Origin: CAZAMB01 sp964486335
GTDB lineage: Bacteria > Planctomycetota > Phycisphaerae > UBA1845
Direction of reading: 5' to 3'
DNA length: 64,000 nt
NCBI GenBank assembly: GCA_964486335.1
Contig: CAZAMB010000010.1
Coordinates: 1 to 64,000, forward strand
The notes beneath the pieces were generated by a model. It was given only the letters and a program-made list of their open reading frames with translations, did not search any database and was not told where the DNA came from. Positions 14,549-21,492 of this stretch are shown here, piece after piece; position 1 is the stretch's first letter; each line of letters opens with the position of its first letter. A program made the translations under genes and the position numbers.

Positions 14549-14836
14549 CAAGGAATAATCCACCCCGAACGGCCCCGCACCTTCTTATACTTTCAAACGC
14601 AAGCACCCCTCTATCCGTCGCGGTGCATTTTTTGTTATTACCAATTGTCGCTAACCTCGATCGAATCGTTGGGTCTGTGCAATCATTGCGCTGTGGCACG
14701 TCGTCCATCGCTGGCATCAGCTTCTCGATTGGACGATTGCTGATTCTGAGTTCAATCCGTTGGATTCGGGAAAAGAGGATGGTTGGCTGCGGCAATTGCG
14801 TATTTGTTTAGGCATTCAGATCAGGAGTCTATCAAT

Positions 14837-16453
14837 ATGTCGAGGAAAAGTTCTCGTTCACTCATGACAGTGGTCACGTTCATCATCAGCTTGGCATCGG
14901 TGATCACAGGATGCGTACCGTTTCCACAGCCACCTGAGACCGAAGATGGTAGCGGGCGCCCAGCGCCTTGCCCCAATGAATGTTGTGTCGCTGCCGATTG
15001 TGACGACAAGGACGCTTGCACCGTAGATTCTTGCTTGAATGGTAAATGCACGTCGGCACCAGTTGACTGCGATGACGCGGATGCCTGCACAGTTGACACT
15101 TGCGCGAACAGCACGTGCACGAATCAACCGGTGGTCTGCGCCTCCGGGGCGGCTTGCGATCCCTTATCCGGTTCATGTGTCGTCAAGCCGGCATCCGAAT
15201 GCCTGGCCGATTCGGACTGCGACGACGACGACCGCTGCACGACGGACACCTGCACCGGCTCGGCGTGCAACTTTGTGCCCGTCGTTTGTCGGCCCGGGAA
15301 CACTTGCAATCCGGCGTCCGGTTTGTGCGGCGGCGCTTCGGGTTCCAAGGAAGTGCTGATTTCGGCCACCTGGAGCAATTCGACCGACGAAGTGTGGTTT
15401 GAAATCAACTGGTTCCTGCCGACAGGTGATGCCGCACCCATCAATCGATGTCACTGGAGCCTCGCCTGCGCGGAGACCGTAAGTGACGATGGCACGTTGG
15501 CAACGGATGGGCTTCACGTTCTTGCACTGACCAAAGGCGGAGGCGCCTTCACGAACCTGGACTACTCTGTTCGTTTCCTGGACTACACATTCGATTACAA
15601 CGCAAGGGTTTCCGGAAGTTTTAACCGATACATTGGCATCGATGTCAAGAACGGCATTGCCAAAGTCGTATTCAATGGCTACCTCGCCAGTGAAGCCGCC
15701 GACTCCGGTCTTACGGTTGGCGACCACAACGTAGACATCATCGCCGCGTTTCGTGACGCTCAGGACGACGTCTGGATTGAGGCGAACCTGCGTGGAACGC
15801 AAGGCGAGCAGATCGAAGCCGAAAAGCGGCACCACTGGGATCGACAGGGATTCGAGCGAATTGTCATCCCGTCCGACTTCGCAATGGCCGACGGCACGTA
15901 CGAACTTACTTTTCAACTTGGTGGCAGCGGTGACTTTGCGGACATCAGCTACATGTTTGACTTCCTTGGCACGACCTTTCGATACGATGCGCTGATGCAA
16001 GCAGCCCAGGCGCGAACGGTCGGAATCGACGTGCACGGCGGCGCTCCATGCGTTTTCTTCAATAGTTGGGTTTCGACGGATTCGCCGGAAAACGGCGGGA
16101 TGTGCGGGCGGCCGCTGGAGGTGACCGCCGGGTTTGAAAACGCCACTGACGATGTCTATGTTGAAATGAACGTTCGCTTGCCCACCGGGCAATCGCTCCA
16201 AGTGTGGCGAAGCCACTGGGCACGCAATGCATTTGAACGAGCCATCTGGCCCGACGGCGTGCCGCTGCTCGACGGGGTTTACACCATCGATTTCAAACTT
16301 GGGGGAACTGGAGGGTGGGCCGACGTCGTGTTGCGGGCGAAGATTCTCAACTGGACGTTTGTAGCGACTCCGAAAGTTCTGAGTCCGTTCGAAAACAGCA
16401 TCACAGTCGAAGTACGAAACGGCGTCGCCGCTGAACTATCAAACGGCTGGTAA
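14837..16453 (+). CDS. Lipoprotein with Cys-rich repeats and three copies of an unrecognised domain
   Basis: 538 residues. The ATG at 14837 has CAGGAG 9 bases upstream and begins MSRKSSRSLMTVVTF, continuing to a lipobox SVITGC, so lipid anchoring is likely. Residues about 40-170 hold three Cys-rich units of the type DCDDxDACTVDTCxxxxC, common in extracellular proteins. The rest is three homologous modules of about 115 residues. Each starts near (T/A)xxxxATDDVWxExN and contains PTGxxxxxxRxHW, an F-ER hydrophobic strand, DGxYxxxFxLGGxGxxADxxxxxxFLxxTF and xxVGIDVxxGxxxVxFNxW. I do not recognise this module. Trp, Tyr and Phe are regularly spaced, suggesting beta-sandwich or carbohydrate-binding folds, but that is inference. 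A strong hairpin follows the gene. Confidence 0.75.
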   Translation: MSRKSSRSLMTVVTFIISLASVITGCVPFPQPPETEDGSGRPAPCPNECCVAADCDDKDACTVDSCLNGKCTSAPVDCDDADACTVDTCANSTCTNQPVVCASGAACDPLSGSCVVKPASECLADSDCDDDDRCTTDTCTGSACNFVPVVCRPGNTCNPASGLCGGASGSKEVLISATWSNSTDEVWFEINWFLPTGDAAPINRCHWSLACAETVSDDGTLATDGLHVLALTKGGGAFTNLDYSVRFLDYTFDYNARVSGSFNRYIGIDVKNGIAKVVFNGYLASEAADSGLTVGDHNVDIIAAFRDAQDDVWIEANLRGTQGEQIEAEKRHHWDRQGFERIVIPSDFAMADGTYELTFQLGGSGDFADISYMFDFLGTTFRYDALMQAAQARTVGIDVHGGAPCVFFNSWVSTDSPENGGMCGRPLEVTAGFENATDDVYVEMNVRLPTGQSLQVWRSHWARNAFERAIWPDGVPLLDGVYTIDFKLGGTGGWADVVLRAKILNWTFVATPKVLSPFENSITVEVRNGVAAELSNGW

Positions 16454-16484
16454 ACAACTTTTCGCCGCTTGATACGTTGAACTA

Positions 16485-16523
16485 AGCGGGCGGCAGTGCC
16501 ACTGATCGGCACTTCCGCCCGCT
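16485..16523. terminator. Bidirectional hairpin between convergent genes
   Basis: 16-bp stem with one mismatch (AGCGGGCGGCAGTGCC pairing with GGCACTTCCGCCCGCT) and a 7-base loop, placed between the lipoprotein stop and the glutamate dehydrogenase stop. There is no long U run on either side, but position and stability fit a shared transcription stop. Confidence 0.6.
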
Positions 16524-16571
16524 AACATTCCTGAAGGCATTGGCTTCCGATGACTGGAATATTTCCAGGAG

Positions 16572-17822
16572 CTACACCCAACCTCGAATCTTGCACGCCT
16601 CGGCCACGCGCGAGACGGACACCATGTACGCCGCGAGGCGATTGTGGACCTTGCCCTTCTTGGCCATGTCGTAGACGGCCTTGAAGGCGTCCGTCATCTT
16701 GCGGTCAAGCTGCTGCTGTACCTCGGCCAGCGACCAATAGTAGTTGTAGGTGTTTTGCACCTGCTCGAAGTACGACACCGTCACGCCGCCGGCATTGGCG
16801 AGGAAGTCCGGCAGAACGTAGACGCCCTTTTCAAAGAGAATCTTGTCGGCTTCTGGCGTGGTCGGTCCGTTGGCGAGTTCGCACATTACTTTGGCCTTGA
16901 TGTTGCTCGCGTTCTTGGCCGTCACCACACCCTCGAGCGCCGACGGATAGAGCACATCGCACTGGAGTTCGAGCACTTCTTCATTGGAGATCGGCTTCGA
17001 ACCGGGGAAATTGGCCACCGCTCCGGTTTCCAGCTTGTGCTTGACCAGCGCTTGTGGATCGAGGCCGTCCTTGCTGAACACACCGCCGCGCGAGTCCGTC
17101 GCCGCCAGCAATGTCCCGCCGCCCAGAATCTCCCGATGCAGCGTCGCGGCGAACTGACCGGCGTTGCCGAAACCCTGGATCGCGTACGTGGCGTTATTGA
17201 CCTTGATATTGAGGGCCTTGGCGGCCTCACGAACGATATAGACGCCACCGCGAGCCGTCGCGTCGCCGCGGCCTTCCGATCCGCCGACAGGCAGCGGCTT
17301 GCCGGTAATCACACCCGGATGCGAGTAGCCCATGATCGTCTCGTACTCGTCCATCATCCACGCCATGATCTGCGGGGTGGTGTAGACGTCCGGGGCCGGC
17401 ACGTCGCGATGAACGCCCAGTTCCCGCCCAACCGCGCGAATGTACGCACGGGCGAGACGTTCCTTTTCAGTATTGGAGAGTTCCTTCGGATTGCAGATGA
17501 TGCCACCCTTGCCGCCGCCGAGCGGAATATCGACCACCGACGTCTTCCACGTCATCCACGCCGCCAGGGCACGGACCGTGTCGATCGTCTCTTCCGGGTG
17601 CCAGCGGATGCCGCCCTTGGTCGGCCCGCGGGCGTTGTTGTACTGCACGCGGAATCCCTTGAAGATGCGCGTATTCCCGCTGTCCATTTTCACGGGCATG
17701 GTGAAGTGGTACTCGCGCATCGGCCAGCGGAGAAACTCGTGCGTGGCCTTGTCGAGGCCGAGCTTCCCGGCGGCTTCGTCAAGTTGCTGTTGGGCGACGG
17801 CAAAGGGATTGAGTGCGGACAT
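16572..17822 (-). CDS. gdhA: Glu/Leu/Phe/Val-type glutamate dehydrogenase
   Basis: 416 residues, the length of the small hexameric GDH subunits. It catalyses reversible oxidative deamination of glutamate to 2-oxoglutarate and ammonia. Visible motifs are the substrate-binding GFRVQYNNARGPTKGGIRWHP, the catalytic Lys in PLGGGKGGIICNP, the conserved Asp in VPAPDVYTTPQIMAWMMDEY, the Rossmann motif IQGFGNAGQFAA, and YVLPDFLANAGGVTVSYFE. AGGAG lies 10 bases upstream of the ATG. Coenzyme preference cannot be read confidently. It is transcribed alone, converging on the lipoprotein gene. Confidence 0.95.
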   Translation of the reverse strand: MSALNPFAVAQQQLDEAAGKLGLDKATHEFLRWPMREYHFTMPVKMDSGNTRIFKGFRVQYNNARGPTKGGIRWHPEETIDTVRALAAWMTWKTSVVDIPLGGGKGGIICNPKELSNTEKERLARAYIRAVGRELGVHRDVPAPDVYTTPQIMAWMMDEYETIMGYSHPGVITGKPLPVGGSEGRGDATARGGVYIVREAAKALNIKVNNATYAIQGFGNAGQFAATLHREILGGGTLLAATDSRGGVFSKDGLDPQALVKHKLETGAVANFPGSKPISNEEVLELQCDVLYPSALEGVVTAKNASNIKAKVMCELANGPTTPEADKILFEKGVYVLPDFLANAGGVTVSYFEQVQNTYNYYWSLAEVQQQLDRKMTDAFKAVYDMAKKGKVHNRLAAYMVSVSRVAEACKIRGWV

Positions 17823-18096
17823 TGTGGTTTGCTCCTCTCGATCTTTGAATCGAATGCTGGTTCCTGCCGCGGAGTCGAATCGACCCGCGAATTCGGTGAT
17901 TCCTCAATGGTAAAGCTGTTGCAAGCGGCGTGCCAAGCGGCGGTTCGCCTCCGTTCCCGAAACCGGGAATGGGCTGATTCTACCGATGTCTCCGTGTTTT
18001 GGCGAGGGGGACAAACTCCGAAATTGGCTCGCTTTGTCGGGCGTCAATGTTATACAATGTCTTCCGAGGCCGAAGCTTACAGCTTTGGGAGGGGGA

Positions 18097-19536
18097 ATGA
18101 AGCACCGTCAGGTCAGACTCATTGGAATCGCCCTGCTCGTGATATCCCAATTCGTTTGGGCCGGGGATGAGCGGAGCATCGCTGCCGATCCGCTCGGCGA
18201 GGGGATTCCCCCTCTGTGCAGCGGATTTGAGGCGGATTCGTTAACTTCGACCGCTGCCGGCCCATCTCGACTCGTTTCATGGTCTCGGATGGGCGAAACG
18301 GCGATCATTCTCGAATACGATTCCGTGTACGACGTGCACACGCCGCTGGATCCAAGCCGACCTATTCGCAGCCAGCCCGGGTCGTTCTTTACCGATCAAG
18401 TCCTTTCCGATGTCGAGTGCTTCGTGGATTCCACGGCCTATCATTTTGTTCTTCTCTACACGGTGGGCGAGGTGCCGGGTTGGATACACGCCGGGGCACG
18501 AGGCATTCCAGCGCCAGCTAGGAACATCGGTTTCGCCAATTCGCTCCACGGTACACCGAGCGCCTTCGCGAACTGGCCTCGTCTGCTGCTCGCACCGCAT
18601 ATGAACGCGGTCGACTTTGTCGACGATGGCGCAAACGGCGACTTCGGATTGCTCGCGGCCGCGCACGAGATGGGCCACGCATGGAATGTCTACTGGAGTC
18701 AGCCGTCACCCGGACCGCGGGGCTGGAATCCGGGCGATCCGACGGCGTGGCTTGCGGCCTGTTGCGGCCACTGGTCGTGGAACTGGGTGGACGCCGATAT
18801 GCCGGGCATGATGTACAGCGCGCCGACCGCGCCGAAGTTCAACGAGTTCGATCTGTATGCGATGGGGCTGTTGACGTTTGAGGAAGCGGCGTCGGTGACT
18901 TATTTGGTCCATGAGCTTTCGACGACCGGTGCGCCGGGAGCGACGCACGCGATCGGCCTCGCGGACCTGCTGTTCAGCCTTTCTGTGCAGGGGCCGGCGT
19001 TCTACAGCGGCGACGGTCGTCGTGTTCCAGCGACCGATCCCGAGGCTACCGAATTGAATGCGCTGATTGTCGTCGTCAAAGGCGTTTCGGAATCGCTGAC
19101 GGTTCAGCAGGAATCGGACATGGTTGCTCTGGCCGGTGACCTTCCCGGCATGTGGTTCACTGCGACCGGAGGACGATCGACGTTGTCGATGGCGGTGCGA
19201 CCGGCCGAGTTCGCAGACGCCGATTCGGACGGCGCGCCCGACTGCTTCGACAACTGTCCCGACACGGCCAACGCTTCGCAGGCGGACGCCGACGGCGACG
19301 GTATGGGCGACCAGTGCGACCCTTGCCCGCACGTAGCGTTTCCCAACTTCTGGGACCTCGATCATCTCGGGGGGTTCAACCTGCGCGACTTTCGGGTCTT
19401 TCAGAACTGCTTCAGCGGCGACCAGCCGGCCTCGCCCCAATGCACCCTTGCCGACTTCAGCGGCGGTGGGACGATCGACTTGTCGGATTACGTTCCCGTG
19501 AGCGAGCTGATGACCGGAGCGTGTCAGTCGCCGTGA
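18097..19536 (+). CDS. Secreted HExxH zincin-like protein with TSP3 and dockerin-like C-terminus
   Basis: 479 residues from the ATG at 18097, which sits behind GGGAGGGGGA; the frame opens further upstream without an SD. The signal peptide is MKHRQVRLIGIALLVISQ to VWAG. The middle holds LLAAAHEMGHAWNVYW, an HExxH zinc motif with the Gly typical of many zincins. Further on, FNEFDLYAMGLL resembles a segment seen in uncharacterised secreted metallopeptidases. A third zinc ligand is not obvious. Near the C-terminus is a thrombospondin type 3-like calcium segment (DADSDGAPDCFDNCPD, DADGDGMGDQCDPCP). A dockerin-like pair follows (FNLRDFRVFQNCF and ADFSGGGTIDLSDY). Proteolysis is inferred from the motif only. 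Its stop is 9 bases from the convergent RCC1 gene stop. Confidence 0.75.
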   Translation: MKHRQVRLIGIALLVISQFVWAGDERSIAADPLGEGIPPLCSGFEADSLTSTAAGPSRLVSWSRMGETAIILEYDSVYDVHTPLDPSRPIRSQPGSFFTDQVLSDVECFVDSTAYHFVLLYTVGEVPGWIHAGARGIPAPARNIGFANSLHGTPSAFANWPRLLLAPHMNAVDFVDDGANGDFGLLAAAHEMGHAWNVYWSQPSPGPRGWNPGDPTAWLAACCGHWSWNWVDADMPGMMYSAPTAPKFNEFDLYAMGLLTFEEAASVTYLVHELSTTGAPGATHAIGLADLLFSLSVQGPAFYSGDGRRVPATDPEATELNALIVVVKGVSESLTVQQESDMVALAGDLPGMWFTATGGRSTLSMAVRPAEFADADSDGAPDCFDNCPDTANASQADADGDGMGDQCDPCPHVAFPNFWDLDHLGGFNLRDFRVFQNCFSGDQPASPQCTLADFSGGGTIDLSDYVPVSELMTGACQSP

Positions 19537-19545
19537 TACTTTGCA

Positions 19546-21378
19546 TCAAGGCGGTTCAGCCGGCCCGACTATCGACTCTGGATCAATCCAATGTTCATGG
19601 AAGGCAGGAAGCGGTCGCTTGGAATCCTTACACTTGCAGCATGTACAGCCGGTCGTTCCTTCCGGCGGCAAGGCGCCCCACAACGACGCATTGGGGTCGC
19701 GATCCGAATAGGGCGCGCTGCGATAGCCAAAATGCAGATGCGGGCCACTCGTGATCGCCTGAATCGTGGCAATCTCTTGACCGGCGACGACTGTCGTCGA
19801 TGGGGTGATCCCGGGCTTGGGAACGACATGAAGGTAGAGCGTTGTCACTCTATCGCTCGTTGTGCGTTCATCCCCGTCCAAGTCATGTTCGACGATGACA
19901 AATCCGCCTATGCCGCTGTTTGATCCTATCTGCGCCAGTTTGACGGTTCCAGCAGCGCTTGCACGCACGCTGTCACCGGGGTTGCCCTTGATGTCGATTC
20001 CGACGTGTCGAAACCAGCGGGGCGCCGCCGGATCGGAATCACACCATGCCTTTGTCATGCAGAGTTCCCAATCGTCGCCAAACTTGTAGCCGCTCCGTTT
20101 CCAAGGCTCAATCGGTGGAATAAACGTCAGCTTCCCTCTGCCACTTTGAACAACTGTGACGTCCACAAACGGCGGCACGGCAGTCGGCGCTGAGATTCGA
20201 ACTTTTCCCATTCGGGAATCGGCCGTTGGGTTCTTGTCGTGCCACAAATGAACCGTTCCGGCGCTGACACCGGACCCACCCAATCGAATGCGAAGCCAAT
20301 CGACTCCATCAAGCACTGTGGCATCCCAATTCATTGTTCCGCCGCCTGTGTTGGAGACTGCGAACGTGGTCAGACCCGCCGACTGTGACACAACTCGCTG
20401 TTGCGGCGCAATCGACAGCCCGGAAACGACTGCGCGGATCGCGAGGCTGTGATTCGCGCCCGCCGCGACGGCGACGAAGCCGGTGTTGGGGGAAGGGAAG
20501 TTTGTCTGACTGAAGTTGTCGCGGCCCCACGCCACGATCGACCCGTCGGCCTTGAGGCCCAAACTGTGTTCCCCGCCCGCCGCGACGGCAACGAAGCCAG
20601 TGTTGGGGGACGGAACATTCGTTCGGCCAGAGCGATTGTATCCCCACGCCACAACGGAGCCGTCGGACTTGAGGGCGAGGCTATGGACGCCTCTCGCACC
20701 AATGGCGACGAAGCCCGTGTTGGGTTGCGGAACGTTGGTTTGACCCGTGCCGTTGTATCCCCATGCGACGATCGAGCCATCGGCTTTGAGGCCGAGCGTG
20801 TGAAGATCCCCCGCCGCGACGGCGACGAACCCGGTGTTGGGGGAAGGGACGTTGGTCTGTCCGTAGTCGTTGTATCCCCACGCCACGATCGACCCGTCGG
20901 CCTTGAGGCCGAGGCTGTGATTCCCTCCCGCCGCGACGGCGACGAAGCCGGTGTTGGGGGAGGGAACTTCGGTTTGACCGTAGTTGTTTTTTCCCCACGC
21001 CACGATCGACCCGTCGGCCTTCAGGCCCAAATTGTGCCAGAACCCAGGTGCAATGGCGACGAACTCAATGTTGGGCGAGGGGACATCGCATTCGCCATAA
21101 TAATCAAATGGGCTACCACATCCCCACGCGACGATCGATCCATCGCCCTTCAGGCCCAGACTGTGAAAGCCTCCTCCGGCAACTGCGATGAAGTCTGTGT
21201 TGGGTTGCGGAACGTTGGTCTGATCGTAGGCGTTGTCTCCCCAGCCGACGATCGAACCGGACGGTCGGTCGGCGGCGAGCGCGCTTGATCCGAGTGATGC
21301 GACGAAAACAGCGAGCGCGAGTTTCGACGATGTGCGAGGAAGTATTCGCCGGCCGACGATGGCTGATCGGTTTCTCAT
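19546..21378 (-). CDS. Secreted RCC1-repeat / BACON-like / M23 metallopeptidase fusion
   Basis: 610 residues with a signal peptide ending SSALA. Residues about 42-320 are seven RCC1-type repeats (GSIVAWGxNxxGQTNVPSPNTGFVAVAAGGxHSLGLKAD), expected to form a seven-bladed propeller. About 325-425 resembles a BACON/choice-of-anchor Ig-like domain (LSIAPQQRVVSQ, GTMNWDATV, VDVTVVQSG). The last about 170 residues are a LytM/M23 peptidase domain: RHVGIDIKGNPGDSVRASAAGTV supplies the first His and Asp, and GPHLHFGYR supplies the HxH pair, so the zinc site looks complete. M23 enzymes cut peptidoglycan cross-bridges. The propeller probably binds a partner or surface. A Cys-rich tail (GCTCCKCKD) follows the peptidase. 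Confidence 0.85.
   Translation of the reverse strand: MRNRSAIVGRRILPRTSSKLALAVFVASLGSSALAADRPSGSIVGWGDNAYDQTNVPQPNTDFIAVAGGGFHSLGLKGDGSIVAWGCGSPFDYYGECDVPSPNIEFVAIAPGFWHNLGLKADGSIVAWGKNNYGQTEVPSPNTGFVAVAAGGNHSLGLKADGSIVAWGYNDYGQTNVPSPNTGFVAVAAGDLHTLGLKADGSIVAWGYNGTGQTNVPQPNTGFVAIGARGVHSLALKSDGSVVAWGYNRSGRTNVPSPNTGFVAVAAGGEHSLGLKADGSIVAWGRDNFSQTNFPSPNTGFVAVAAGANHSLAIRAVVSGLSIAPQQRVVSQSAGLTTFAVSNTGGGTMNWDATVLDGVDWLRIRLGGSGVSAGTVHLWHDKNPTADSRMGKVRISAPTAVPPFVDVTVVQSGRGKLTFIPPIEPWKRSGYKFGDDWELCMTKAWCDSDPAAPRWFRHVGIDIKGNPGDSVRASAAGTVKLAQIGSNSGIGGFVIVEHDLDGDERTTSDRVTTLYLHVVPKPGITPSTTVVAGQEIATIQAITSGPHLHFGYRSAPYSDRDPNASLWGALPPEGTTGCTCCKCKDSKRPLPAFHEHWIDPESIVGPAEPP
20440..21260 (-). repeat. Tandem RCC1-type repeat array at DNA level
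   Basis: Seven units of about 117-126 bases. Several share long identical blocks around the codons for NTGFVAVAAGG and GLKADGSIVAWG, pointing to recent internal duplication or gene conversion. Confidence 0.8.
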
Positions 21379-21492
21379 GAGCCGCTCCGAAAAAGGCCTC
21401 GACGACTCTCCGACCCCTGTCGAGGTCGGTTTATTATTGATGGGCTGGTGCGCGGCGTTGTGCAGTCAGATTACCAGTTCGCCGACCGCGCT

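Noticed and set aside
14549..14836. Terminator after kbl (GCACC...GGTGC followed by T run near 14605-14640)
   Set aside because: The stem is only five base pairs with a long loop, so support is too weak to list as a feature.
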